Positions 29,101-44,100 of a stretch of DNA of 64,000 bases are shown in pieces. Source of the DNA: Tritrichomonas musculus (lineage: Eukaryota; Parabasalia; Tritrichomonadida; Tritrichomonadidae); the NCBI GenBank assembly GCA_039105265.1, contig JAPFFF010000061.1:744001-808000 (forward strand), in the 5' to 3' direction. The notes under the pieces were generated by a model. That model was not told the origin of the DNA and ran no database searches. It saw nothing but the letters and a program-made list of their open reading frames with translations. Numbering within the stretch: position 1 is the first letter of the stretch; each line of letters opens with the position of its first letter. A program made the translations under genes and the position numbers.

Positions 29101-32100
29101 GGTTGAGGGCGGTATCATCAATTAATTATATCGACAGATGCCGCCTTCAGCCAGGCCAGGATGGTTGAGGGCGGCATCGTCAATTAATTATATCGACAGA
29201 TGCCGCCTTCAGCCAGGCCAGGATGGTTGAGGGCGGCATCGTCAATCAATTATATCGACAGATGCCGCCTTCAGCCAGGCCAGGATGGTTGAGGGCGGTA
29301 TCATCAATTAATTATATCGACAGATGCCGCCTTCAGCCAGGCCAGGATGGTTGAGGGCGGCATCATCAATTAATTATATCGACAGATGCCGCCTTCAGCC
29401 AGGCCAGGATGGTTGAGGGCGGCATCGTCAATTAATTATATCGACAGATGCCGCCTTCAGCCAGGCCAGGATGGTTGAGGGCGGTATCATCAATTAATTA
29501 TATCGACAGATGCCGCCTTCAGCCAGGCCAGGATGGTTGAGGGCGGCATCATCAATTAATTATATCGACAGATGCCGCCTTCAGCCAGGCCAGGATGGTT
29601 GAGGGCGGCATCATCAATTAATTATATCGACAGATGCCGCCTTCAGCCAGGCCAGGATGGTTGAGGGCGGCATCGTCAATTAATTATATCGACAGATGCC
29701 GCCTTCAGCCAGGCCAGGATGGTTGAGGGCGGCATCGTCAATTAATTATATCGACAGATGCCGCCTTCAGCCAGGCCAGGATGGTTGAGGGCGGTATCAT
29801 CAATTAATTATATCGACAGATGCCGCCTTCAGCCAGGCCAGGATGGTTGAGGGCGGCATCATCAATTAATTATATCGACAGATGCCGCCTTCAGCCAGGC
29901 CAGGATGGTTGAGGGCGGCATCATCAATTAATTATATCGACAGATGCCGCCTTCAGCCAGGCCAGGATGGTTGAGGGCGGCATCATCAATTAATTATATC
30001 GACAGATGCCGCCTTCAGCCAGGCCAGGATGGTTGAGGGCGGCATCGTCAATTAATTATATCGACAGATGCCGCCTTCAGCCAGGCCAGGATGGTTGAGG
30101 GCGGCATCGTCAATTAATTATATCGACAGATGCCGCCTTCAGCCAGGCCAGGATGGTTGAGGGCGGCATCGTCAATCAATTATATCGACAGATGCCGCCT
30201 TCAGCCAGGCCAGGATGGTTGAGGGCGGTATCATCAATTAATTATATCGACAGATGCCGCCTTCAGCCAGGCCAGGATGGTTGAGGGCGGCATCGTCAAT
30301 TAATTATATCGACAGATGCCGCCTTCAGCCAGGCCAGGATGGTTGAGGGCGGCATCGTCAATCAATTATATCGACAGATGCCGCCTTCAGCCAGGCCAGG
30401 ATGGTTGAGGGCGGCATCATCAATTAATTATATCGACAGATGCCGCCTTCAGCCAGGCCAGGATGGTTGAGGGCGGCATCGTCAATTAATTATATCGACA
30501 GATGCCGCCTTCAGCCAGGCCAGGATGGTTGAGGGCGGCATCGTCAATTAATTATATCGACAGATGCCGCCTTCAGCCAGGCCAGGATGGTTGAGGGCGG
30601 CATCGTCAATTAATTATATCGACAGATGCCGCCTTCAGCCAGGCCAGGATGGTTGAGGGCGGTATCATCAATTAATTATATCGACAGATGCCGCCTTCAG
30701 CCAGGCCAGGATGGTTGAGGGCGGCATCGTCAATCAATTATATCGACAGATGCCGCCTTCAGCCAGGCCAGGATGGTTGAGGGCGGCATCGTCAATCAAT
30801 TATATCGACAGATGCCGCCTTCAGCCAGGCCAGGATGGTTGAGGGCGGCATCGTCAATCAATTATATCGACAGATGCCGCCTTCAGCCAGGCCAGGATGG
30901 TTGAGGGCGGTATCATCAATTAATTATATCGACAGATGCCGCCTTCAGCCAGGCCAGGATGGTTGAGGGCGGCATCGTCAATTAATTATATCGACAGATG
31001 CCGCCTTCAGCCAGGCCAGGATGGTTGAGGGCGGCATCATCAATTAATTATATCGACAGATGCCGCCTTCAGCCAGGCCAGGATGGTTGAGGGCGGCATC
31101 GTCAATCAATTATATCGACAGATGCCGCCTTCAGCCAGGCCAGGATGGTTGAGGGCGGTATCATCAATTAATTATATCGACAGATGCCGCCTTCAGCCAG
31201 GCCAGGATGGTTGAGGGCGGCATCGTCAATTAATTATATCGACAGATGCCGCCTTCAGCCAGGCCAGGATGGTTGAGGGCGGCATCGTCAATTAATTATA
31301 TCGACAGATGCCGCCTTCAGCCAGGCCAGGATGGTTGAGGGCGGCATCGTCAATCAATTATATCGACAGATGCCGCCTTCAGCCAGGCCAGGATGGTTGA
31401 GGGCGGTATCATCAATTAATTATATCGACAGATGCCGCCTTCAGCCAGGCCAGGATGGTTGAGGGCGGCATCGTCAATCAATTATATCGATAGATGCCGC
31501 CTTCAGCCAGGCCAGGATGGTTGAGGGCGGCATCGTCAATTAATTATATCGACAGATGCCGCCTTCAGCCAGGCCAGGATGGTTGAGGGCGGTATCATCA
31601 ATTAATTATATCGACAGATGCCGCCTTCAGCCAGGCCAGGATGGTTGAGGGCGGTATCATCAATTAATTATATCGACAGATGCCGCCTTCAGCCAGGCCA
31701 GGATGGTTGAGGGCGGCATCGTCAATTAATTATATCGACAGATGCCGCCTTCAGCCAGGCCAGGATGGTTGAGGGCGGCATCGTCAATTAATTATATCGA
31801 CAGATGCCGCCTTCAGCCAGGCCAGGATGGTTGAGGGCGGCATCATCAATTAATTATATCGACAGATGCCGCCTTCAGCCAGGCCAGGATGGTTGAGGGC
31901 GGCATCGTCAATTAATTATATCGACAGATGCCGCCTTCAGCCAGGCCAGGATGGTTGAGGGCGGCATCGTCAATTAATTATATCGACAGATGCCGCCTTC
32001 AGCCAGGCCAGGATGGTTGAGGGCGGCATCGTCAATCAATTATATCGACAGATGCCGCCTTCAGCCAGGCCAGGATGGTTGAGGGCGGCATCGTCAATCA

Positions 32101-35100
32101 ATTATATCGACAGATGCCGCCTTCAGCCAGGCCAGGATGGTTGAGGGCGGCATCGTCAATCAATTATATCGACAGATGCTGCCTTCAGCCAGGCCAGGAT
32201 GGTTGAGGGCGGCATCGTCAATTAATTATATCGACAGATGCCGCCTTCAGCCAGGCCAGGATGGTTGAGGGCGGCATCATCAATCAATTATATCGACAGA
32301 TGCCGCCTTCAGCCAGGCCAGGATGGTTGAGGGCGGCATCGTCAATCAATTATATCGACAGATGCCGCCTTCAGCCAGGCCAGGATGGTTGAGAGCGGCA
32401 TCGTCAATCAATTATATCGACAGATGCCGCCTTCAGCCAGGCCAGGATGGTTGAGGGCGGCATCGTCAATTAATTATATCGACAGATGCCGCCTTCAGCC
32501 AGGCCAGGATGGTTGAGGGCGGCATCGTCAATCAATTATATCGACAGATGCCGCCTTCAGCCAGGCCAGGATGGTTGAGGGCGGCATCGTCAATTAATTA
32601 TATCGACAGATGCCGCCTTCAGCCAGGCCAGGATGGTTGAGGGCGGCATCGTCAATCAATTATATCGACAGATGCCGCCTTCAGCCAGGCCAGGATGGTT
32701 GAGGGCGGCATCGTCAATTAATTATATCGACAGATGCCGCCTTCAGCCAGGCCAGGATGGTTGAGGGCGGCATCGTCAATCAATTATATCGACAGATGCC
32801 GCCTTCAGCCAGGCCAGGATGGTTGAGGGCAGCATCGTCAATTAATTATATCGACAGATGCCGCCTTCAGCCAGGCCAGGATGGTTGAGGGCGGTATCAT
32901 CAATTAATTATATCGACAGATGCCGCCTTCAGCCAGGCCAGGATGGTTGAGGGCGGTATCATCAATCAATTATATCGACAGATGCCGCCTTCAGCCAGGC
33001 CAGGATGGTTGAGGGCGGCATCGTCAATTAATTATATCGACAGATGCCGCCTTCAGCCAGGCCAGGATGGTTGAGGGCGGCATCGTCAATCAATTATATC
33101 GACAGATGCCGCCTTCAGCCAGGCCAGGATGGTTGAGGGCGGCATCGTCAATCAATTATATCGACAGATGCTGCCTTCAGCCAGGCCAGGATGGTTGAGG
33201 GCAGCATCGTCAATTAATTATATCGACAGATGCCGCCTTCAGCCAGGCCAGGATGGTTGAGGGCGGCATCGTCAATTAATTATATCGACAGATGCCGCCT
33301 TCAGCCAGGCCAGGATGGTTGAGGGCGGCATCGTCAATCAATTATATCGACAGATGCCGCCTTCAGCCAGGCCAGGATGGTTGAGGGCGGTATCATCAAT
33401 TAATTATATCGACAGATGCCGCCTTCAGCCAGGCCAGGATGGTTGAGGGCGGCATCGTCAATCAATTATATCGACAGATGCCGCCTTCAGCCAGGCCAGG
33501 ATGGTTGAGGGCGGTATCATCAATTAATTATATCGACAGATGCCGCCTTCAGCCAGGCCAGGATGGTTGAGGGCGGTATCATCAATTAATTATATCGACA
33601 GATGCCGCCTTCAGCCAGGCCAGGATGGTTGAGGGCGGCATCGTCAATTAATTATATCGACAGATGCCGCCTTCAGCCAGGCCAGGATGGTTGAGGGCGG
33701 CATCATCAATCAATTATATCGACAGATGCCGCCTTCAGCCAGGCCAGGATGGTTGAGGGCGGTATCATCAATTAATTATATCGACAGATGCCGCCTTCAG
33801 CCAGGCCAGGATGGTTGAGGGCGGCATCGTCAATTAATTATATCGACAGATGCCGCCTTCAGCCAGGCCAGGATGGTTGAGGGCGGTATCATCAATCAAT
33901 TATATCGACAGATGCCGCCTTCAGCCAGGCCAGGATGGTTGAGGGCGGCATCGTCAATTAATTATATCGACAGATGCCGCCTTCAGCCAGGCCAGGATGG
34001 TTGAGGGCGGCATCATCAATCAATTATATCGACAGATGCCGCCTTCAGCCAGGCCAGGATGGTTGAGGGCGGTATCATCAATTAATTATATCGACAGATG
34101 CCGCCTTCAGCCAGGCCAGGATGGTTGAGGGCGGCATCGTCAATTAATTATATCGACAGATGCCGCCTTCAGCCAGGCCAGGATGGTTGAGGGCGGTATC
34201 ATCAATCAATTATATCGACAGATGCCGCCTTCAGCCAGGCCAGGATGGTTGAGGGCGGCATCATCAATTAATTATATCGACAGATGCCGCCTTCAGCCAG
34301 GCCAGGATGGTTGAGGGCGGTATCATCAATTAATTATATCGACAGATGCCGCCTTCAGCCAGGCCAGGATGGTTGAGGGCGGTATCATCAATTAATTATA
34401 TCGACAGATGCCGCCTTCAGCCAGGCCAGGATGGTTGAGGGCGGCATCGTCAATTAATTATATCGACAGATGCCGCCTTCAGCCAGGCCAGGATGGTTGA
34501 GGGCGGCATCGTCAATCAATTATATCGACAGATGCCGCCTTCAGCCAGGCCAGGATGGTTGAGGGCGGCATCGTCAATCAATTATATCGACAGATGCCGC
34601 CTTCAGCCAGGCCAGGATGGTTGAGGGCGGCATCGTCAATCAATTATATCGACAGATGCCGCCTTCAGCCAGGCCAGGATGGTTGAGGGCGGCATCGTCA
34701 ATCAATTATATCGACAGATGCCGCCTTCAGCCAGGCCAGGATGGTTGAGGGCGGCATCGTCAATCAATTATATCGACAGATGCCGCCTTCAGCCAGGCCA
34801 GGATGGTTGAGGGCGGCATCGTCAATCAATTATATCGACAGATGCCGCCTTCAGCCAGGCCAGGATGGTTGAGGGCGGCATCGTCAATCAATTATATCGA
34901 CAGATGCCGCCTTCAGCCAGGCCAGGATGGTTGAGGGCGGCATCGTCAATCAATTATATTGACAGATGCCGCCTTCAGCCAGGCCAGGATGGTTGAGGGC
35001 GGCATCGTCAATCAATTATATCGACAGATGCCGCCTTCAGCCAGGCCAGGATGGTTGAGGGCGGTATCATCAATTAATTATATCGACAGATGCCGCCTTC

Positions 35101-38100
35101 AGCCAGGCCAGGATGGTTGAGGGCGGCATCATCAATTAATTATATCGACAGATGCCGCCTTCAGCCAGGCCAGGATGGTTGAGGGCGGTATCATCAATTA
35201 ATTATATCGACAGATGCCGCCTTCAGCCAGGCCAGGATGGTTGAGGGCGGCATCGTCAATTAATTATATCGACAGATGCCGCCTTCAGCCAGGCCAGGAT
35301 GGTTGAGGGCGGTATCATCAATTAATTATATCGACAGATGCCGCCTTCAGCCAGGCCAGGATGGTTGAGGGCGGCATCGTCAATCAATTATATCGACAGA
35401 TGCCGCCTTCAGCCAGGCCAGGATGGTTGAGGGCGGCATCGTCAATCAATTATATTGACAGATGCCGCCTTCAGCCAGGCCAGGATGGTTGAGGGCGGCA
35501 TCATCAATTAATTATATCGACAGATGCCGCCTTCAGCCAGGCCAGGATGGTTGAGGGCGGTATCATCAATTAATTATATCGACAGATGCCGCCTTCAGCC
35601 AGGCCAGGATGGTTGAGGGCGGCATCATCAATTAATTATATCGACAGATGCCGCCTTCAGCCAGGCCAGGATGGTTGAGGGCGGTATCATCAATTAATTA
35701 TATCGACAGATGCCGCCTTCAGCCAGGCCAGGATGGTTGAGGGCGGCATCGTCAATTAATTATATCGACAGATGCCGCCTTCAGCCAGGCCAGGATGGTT
35801 GAGGGCGGCATCGTCAATTAATTATATCGACAGATGCCGCCTTCAGCCAGGCCAGGATGGTTGAGGGCGGCATCGTCAATCAATTATATCGACAGATGCC
35901 GCCTTCAGCCAGGCCAGGATGGTTGAGGGCGGTATCATCAATTAATTATATCGACAGATGCCGCCTTCAGCCAGGCCAGGATGGTTGAGGGCGGCATCGT
36001 CAATCAATTATATCGATAGATGCCGCCTTCAGCCAGGCCAGGATGGTTGAGGGCGGCATCGTCAATCAATTATATCGACAGATGCCGCCTTCAGCCAGGC
36101 CAGGATGGTTGAGGGCGGCATCGTCAATCAATTATATCGACAGATGCCGCCTTCAGCCAGGCCAGGATGGTTGAGGGCGGCATCGTCAATCAATTATATC
36201 GACAGATGCCGCCTTCAGCCAGGCCAGGATGGTTGAGGGCGGCATCATCAATTAATTATATCGACAGATGCCGCCTTCAGCCAGGCCAGGATGGTTGAGG
36301 GCGGTATCATCAATTAATTATATCGACAGATGCCGCCTTCAGCCAGGCCAGGATGGTTGAGGGCGGCATCGTCAATTAATTATATCGACAGATGCCGCCT
36401 TCAGCCAGGCCAGGATGGTTGAGGGCGGCATCGTCAATTAATTATATCGACAGATGCCGCCTTCAGCCAGGCCAGGATGGTTGAGGGCGGCATCGTCAAT
36501 CAATTATATCGACAGATGCCGCCTTCAGCCAGGCCAGGATGGTTGAGGGCGGCATCGTCAATTAATTATATCGACAGATGCCGCCTTCAGCCAGGCCAGG
36601 ATGGTTGAGGGCGGCATCGTCAATCAATTATATCGACAGATGCCGCCTTCAGCCAGGCCAGGATGGTTGAGGGCGGCATCGTCAATCAATTATATCGACA
36701 GATGCCGCCTTCAGCCAGGCCAGGATGGTTGAGGGCGGCATCGTCAATCAATTATATCGACAGATGCCGCCTTCAGCCAGGCCAGGATGGTTGAGGGCGG
36801 CATCGTCAATCAATTATATCGACAGATGCCGCCTTCAGCCAGGCCAGGATGGTTGAGGGCGGCATCGTCAATCAATTATATCGACAGATGCCGCCTTCAG
36901 CCAGGCCAGGATGGTTGAGGGCGGCATCGTCAATCAATTATATCGACAGATGCCGCCTTCAGCCAGGCCAGGATGGTTGAGGGCGGCATCGTCAATTAAT
37001 TATATCGACAGATGCCGCCTTCAGCCAGGCCAGGATGGTTGAGGGCGGCATCGTCAATCAATTATATCGACAGATGCCGCCTTCAGCCAGGCCAGGATGG
37101 TTGAGGGCGGTATCATCAATTAATTATATCGACAGATGCCGCCTTCAGCCAGGCCAGGATGGTTGAGGGCGGCATCATCAATTAATTATATCGACAGATG
37201 CCGCCTTCAGCCAGGCCAGGATGGTTGAGGGCGGCATCGTCAATTAATTATATCGACAGATGCCGCCTTCAGCCAGGCCAGGATGGTTGAGGGCGGTATC
37301 ATCAATTAATTATATCGACAGATGCCGCCTTCAGCCAGGCCAGGATGGTTGAGGGCGGCATCATCAATTAATTATATCGACAGATGCCGCCTTCAGCCAG
37401 GCCAGGATGGTTGAGGGCGGCATCGTCAATTAATTATATCGACAGATGCCGCCTTCAGCCAGGCCAGGATGGTTGAGGGCGGCATCGTCAATTAATTATA
37501 TCGACAGATGCCGCCTTCAGCCAGGCCAGGATGGTTGAGGGCGGCATCGTCAATTAATTATATCGACAGATGCCGCCTTCAGCCAGGCCAGGATGGTTGA
37601 GGGCGGTATCATCAATTAATTATATCGACAGATGCCGCCTTCAGCCAGGCCAGGATGGTTGAGGGCGGCATCATCAATTAATTATATCGACAGATGCCGC
37701 CTTCAGCCAGGCCAGGATGGTTGAGGGCGGCATCATCAATTAATTATATCGACAGATGCCGCCTTCAGCCAGGCCAGGATGGTTGAGGGCGGCATCATCA
37801 ATTAATTATATCGACAGATGCCGCCTTCAGCCAGGCCAGGATGGTTGAGGGCGGCATCGTCAATTAATTATATCGACAGATGCCGCCTTCAGCCAGGCCA
37901 GGATGGTTGAGGGCGGCATCGTCAATTAATTATATCGACAGATGCCGCCTTCAGCCAGGCCAGGATGGTTGAGGGCGGCATCGTCAATCAATTATATCGA
38001 CAGATGCCGCCTTCAGCCAGGCCAGGATGGTTGAGGGCGGTATCATCAATTAATTATATCGACAGATGCCGCCTTCAGCCAGGCCAGGATGGTTGAGGGC

Positions 38101-41100
38101 GGCATCGTCAATTAATTATATCGACAGATGCCGCCTTCAGCCAGGCCAGGATGGTTGAGGGCGGCATCGTCAATCAATTATATCGACAGATGCCGCCTTC
38201 AGCCAGGCCAGGATGGTTGAGGGCGGTATCATCAATTAATTATATCGACAGATGCCGCCTTCAGCCAGGCCAGGATGGTTGAGGGCGGCATCATCAATTA
38301 ATTATATCGACAGATGCCGCCTTCAGCCAGGCCAGGATGGTTGAGGGCGGCATCGTCAATTAATTATATCGACAGATGCCGCCTTCAGCCAGGCCAGGAT
38401 GGTTGAGGGCGGTATCATCAATTAATTATATCGACAGATGCCGCCTTCAGCCAGGCCAGGATGGTTGAGGGCGGCATCATCAATTAATTATATCGACAGA
38501 TGCCGCCTTCAGCCAGGCCAGGATGGTTGAGGGCGGCATCATCAATTAATTATATCGACAGATGCCGCCTTCAGCCAGGCCAGGATGGTTGAGGGCGGCA
38601 TCGTCAATTAATTATATCGACAGATGCCGCCTTCAGCCAGGCCAGGATGGTTGAGGGCGGCATCGTCAATTAATTATATCGACAGATGCCGCCTTCAGCC
38701 AGGCCAGGATGGTTGAGGGCGGTATCATCAATTAATTATATCGACAGATGCCGCCTTCAGCCAGGCCAGGATGGTTGAGGGCGGCATCATCAATTAATTA
38801 TATCGACAGATGCCGCCTTCAGCCAGGCCAGGATGGTTGAGGGCGGCATCATCAATTAATTATATCGACAGATGCCGCCTTCAGCCAGGCCAGGATGGTT
38901 GAGGGCGGCATCATCAATTAATTATATCGACAGATGCCGCCTTCAGCCAGGCCAGGATGGTTGAGGGCGGCATCGTCAATTAATTATATCGACAGATGCC
39001 GCCTTCAGCCAGGCCAGGATGGTTGAGGGCGGCATCGTCAATTAATTATATCGACAGATGCCGCCTTCAGCCAGGCCAGGATGGTTGAGGGCGGCATCGT
39101 CAATCAATTATATCGACAGATGCCGCCTTCAGCCAGGCCAGGATGGTTGAGGGCGGTATCATCAATTAATTATATCGACAGATGCCGCCTTCAGCCAGGC
39201 CAGGATGGTTGAGGGCGGCATCGTCAATTAATTATATCGACAGATGCCGCCTTCAGCCAGGCCAGGATGGTTGAGGGCGGCATCGTCAATCAATTATATC
39301 GACAGATGCCGCCTTCAGCCAGGCCAGGATGGTTGAGGGCGGCATCATCAATTAATTATATCGACAGATGCCGCCTTCAGCCAGGCCAGGATGGTTGAGG
39401 GCGGCATCGTCAATTAATTATATCGACAGATGCCGCCTTCAGCCAGGCCAGGATGGTTGAGGGCGGCATCGTCAATTAATTATATCGACAGATGCCGCCT
39501 TCAGCCAGGCCAGGATGGTTGAGGGCGGCATCGTCAATTAATTATATCGACAGATGCCGCCTTCAGCCAGGCCAGGATGGTTGAGGGCGGCATCATCAAT
39601 TAATTATATCGACAGATGCCGCCTTCAGCCAGGCCAGGATGGTTGAGGGCGGCATCGTCAATTAATTATATCGACAGATGCCGCCTTCAGCCAGGCCAGG
39701 ATGGTTGAGGGCGGCATCGTCAATCAATTATATCGACAGATGCCGCCTTCAGCCAGGCCAGGATGGTTGATGGCGGCATCATCAATCAATTATATCGACA
39801 GATGCCGCCTTCAGCCAGGCCAGGATGGTTGAGGGCGGCATCGTCAATTAATTATATCGACAGATGCCGCCTTCAGCCAGGCCAGGATGGTTGAGGGCGG
39901 CATCGTCAATCAATTATATCGACAGATGCCGCCTTCAGCCAGGCCAGGATGGTTGAGGGCGGCATCGTCAATCAATTATATCGACAGATGCCGCCTTCAG
40001 CCAGGCCAGGATGGTTGAGGGCGGTATCATCAATCAATTATATCGACAGATGCCGCCTTCAGCCAGGCCAGGATGGTTGAGGGCGGTATCATCAATTAAT
40101 TATATCGACAGATGCCGCCTTCAGCCAGGCCAGGATGGTTGAGCGCGGTATCATCAATCAATTATATCGACAGATGCCGCCTTCAGCCAGGCCAGGATGG
40201 TTGAGGGCGGCATCGTCAATTAATTATATCGACAGATGCCGCCTTCAGCCAGGCCAGGATGGTTGATGGCGGCATCATCAATCAATTATATCGACAGATG
40301 CCGCCTTCAGCCAGGCCAGGATGGTTGAGGGCGGCATCGTCAATTAATTATATCGACAGATGCCGCCTTCAGCCAGGCCAGGATGGTTGAGGGCGGCATC
40401 GTCAATCAATTATATCGACAGATGCCGCCTTCAGCCAGGCCAGGATGGTTGAGGGCGGCATCGTCAATCAATTATATCGACAGATGCCGCCTTCAGCCAG
40501 GCCAGGATGGTTGAGGGCGGCATCGTCAATCAATTATATCGACAGATGCCGCCTTCAGCCAGGCCAGGATGGTTGAGGGCGGTATCATCAATTAATTATA
40601 TCGACAGATGCCGCCTTCAGCCAGGCCAGGATGGTTGAGGGCGGCATCGTCAATCAATTATATCGACAGATGCCGCCTTCAGCCAGGCCAGGATGGTTGA
40701 GGGCGGCATCGTCAATCAATTATATCGACAGATGCCGCCTTCAGCCAGGCCAGGATGGTTGATGGCGGCATCATCAATCAATTATATCGACAGATGCCGC
40801 CTTCAGCCAGGCCAGGATGGTTGAGGGCGGCATCGTCAATCAATTATATCGACAGATGCTGCCTTCAGCCAGGCCAGGATGGTTGAGGGCGGTATCATCA
40901 ATTAATTATATCGACAGATGCCGCCTTCAGCCAGGCCAGGATGGTTGAGGGCGGCATCGTCAATCAATTATATCGACAGATGCCGCCTTCAGCCAGGCCA
41001 GGATGGTTGAGGGCGGTATCATCAATTAATTATATCGACAGATGCCGCCTTCAGCCAGGCCAGGATGGTTGAGGGCGGCATCATCAATTAATTATATCGA

Positions 41101-44100
41101 CAGATGCCGCCTTCAGCCAGGCCAGGATGGTTGAGGGCGGCATCGTCAATTAATTATATCGACAGATGCCGCCTTCAGCCAGGCCAGGATGGTTGAGGGC
41201 GGCATCGTCAATCAATTATATCGACAGATGCCGCCTTCAGCCAGGCCAGGATGGTTGAGGGCGGCATCATCAATTAATTATATCGACAGATGCCGCCTTC
41301 AGCCAGGCCAGGATGGTTGAGGGCGGCATCGTCAATCAATTATATCGATAGATGCCGCCTTCAGCCAGGCCAGGATGGTTGAGGGCGGCATCGTCAATTA
41401 ATTATATCGACAGATGCCGCCTTCAGCCAGGCCAGGATGGTTGAGGGCGGTATCATCAATTAATTATATCGACAGATGCCGCCTTCAGCCAGGCCAGGAT
41501 GGTTGAGGGCGGCATCATCAATTAATTATATCGACAGATGCCGCCTTCAGCCAGGCCAGGATGGTTGAGGGCGGCATCGTCAATTAATTATATCGACAGA
41601 TGCTGCCTTCAGCCAGGCCAGGATGGTTGAGGGCGGCATCATCAATTAATTATATCGACAGATGCCGCCTTCAGCCAGGCCAGGATGGTTGAGGGCGGCA
41701 TCGTCAATTAATTATATCGACAGATGCCGCCTTCAGCCAGGCCAGGATGGTTGAGGGCGGCATCGTCAATTAATTATATCGACAGATGCCGCCTTCAGCC
41801 AGGCCAGGATGGTTGAGGGCGGCATCGTCAATCAATTATATCGACAGATGCCGCCTTCAGCCAGGCCAGGATGGTTGAGGGCGGCATCGTCAATCAATTA
41901 TATCGACAGATGCCGCCTTCAGCCAGGCCAGGATGGTTGAGGGCGGCATCGTCAATCAATTATATCGACAGATGCTGCCTTCAGCCAGGCCAGGATGGTT
42001 GAGGGCGGCATCGTCAATTAATTATATCGACAGATGCCGCCTTCAGCCAGGCCAGGATGGTTGAGGGCGGCATCATCAATCAATTATATCGACAGATGCC
42101 GCCTTCAGCCAGGCCAGGATGGTTGAGGGCGGCATCGTCAATCAATTATATCGACAGATGCCGCCTTCAGCCAGGCCAGGATGGTTGAGAGCGGCATCGT
42201 CAATCAATTATATCGACAGATGCCGCCTTCAGCCAGGCCAGGATGGTTGAGGGCGGCATCGTCAATTAATTATATCGACAGATGCCGCCTTCAGCCAGGC
42301 CAGGATGGTTGAGGGCGGCATCGTCAATCAATTATATCGACAGATGCCGCCTTCAGCCAGGCCAGGATGGTTGAGGGCGGCATCGTCAATCAATTATATC
42401 GACAGATGCTGCCTTCAGCCAGGCCAGGATGGTTGAGGGCGGCATCGTCAATTAATTATATCGACAGATGCCGCCTTCAGCCAGGCCAGGATGGTTGAGG
42501 GCGGCATCATCAATTAATTATATCGACAGATGCCGCCTTCAGCCAGGCCAGGATGGTTGAGGGCGGCATCGTCAATCAATTATATCGACAGATGCCGCCT
42601 TCAGCCAGGCCAGGATGGTTGAGGGCGGCATCGTCAATCAATTATATCGACAGATGCCGCCTTCAGCCAGGCCAGGATGGTTGAGGGCGGCATCGTCAAT
42701 TAATTATATCGACAGATGCCGCCTTCAGCCAGGCCAGGATGGTTGAGGGCGGCATCATCAATTAATTATATCGACAGATGCCGCCTTCAGCCAGGCCAGG
42801 ATGGTTGAGGGCGGCATCGTCAATTAATTATATCGACAGATGCCGCCTTCAGCCAGGCCAGGATGGTTGAGGGCGGCATCGTCAATTAATTATATCGACA
42901 GATGCCGCCTTCAGCCAGGCCAGGATGGTTGAGGGCGGCATCGTCAATCAATTATATCGACAGATGCCGCCTTCAGCCAGGCCAGGATGGTTGAGGGCGG
43001 TATCATCAATTAATTATATCGACAGATGCCGCCTTCAGCCAGGCCAGGATGGTTGAGGGCGGCATCGTCAATTAATTATATCGACAGATGCCGCCTTCAG
43101 CCAGGCCAGGATGGTTGAGGGCGGCATCGTCAATCAATTATATCGACAGATGCCGCCTTCAGCCAGGCCAGGATGGTTGAGGGCGGCATCATCAATTAAT
43201 TATATCGACAGATGCCGCCTTCAGCCAGGCCAGGATGGTTGAGGGCGGCATCGTCAATTAATTATATCGACAGATGCCGCCTTCAGCCAGGCCAGGATGG
43301 TTGAGGGCGGCATCGTCAATTAATTATATCGACAGATGCCGCCTTCAGCCAGGCCAGGATGGTTGAGGGCGGCATCGTCAATTAATTATATCGACAGATG
43401 CCGCCTTCAGCCAGGCCAGGATGGTTGAGGGCGGCATCATCAATTAATTATATCGACAGATGCCGCCTTCAGCCAGGCCAGGATGGTTGAGGGCGGCATC
43501 GTCAATTAATTATATCGACAGATGCCGCCTTCAGCCAGGCCAGGATGGTTGAGGGCGGCATCGTCAATCAATTATATCGACAGATGCCGCCTTCAGCCAG
43601 GCCAGGATGGTTGAGGGCGGTATCATCAATTAATTATATCGACAGATGCCGCCTTCAGCCAGGCCAGGATGGTTGAGGGCGGCATCGTCAATTAATTATA
43701 TCGACAGATGCTGCCTTCAGCCAGGCCAGGATGGTTGAGGGCGGCATCGTCAATTAATTATATCGACAGATGCCGCCTTCAGCCAGGCCAGGATGGTTGA
43801 GGGCGGCATCGTCAATCAATTATATCGACAGATGCCGCCTTCAGCCAGGCCAGGATGGTTGATGGCGGCATCATCAATCAATTATATCGACAGATGCCGC
43901 CTTCAGCCAGGCCAGGATGGTTGAGGGCGGCATCGTCAATCAATTATATCGACAGATGCTGCCTTCAGCCAGGCCAGGATGGTTGAGGGCGGTATCATCA
44001 ATTAATTATATCGACAGATGCCGCCTTCAGCCAGGCCAGGATGGTTGAGGGCGGCATCGTCAATCAATTATATCGACAGATGCCGCCTTCAGCCAGGCCA

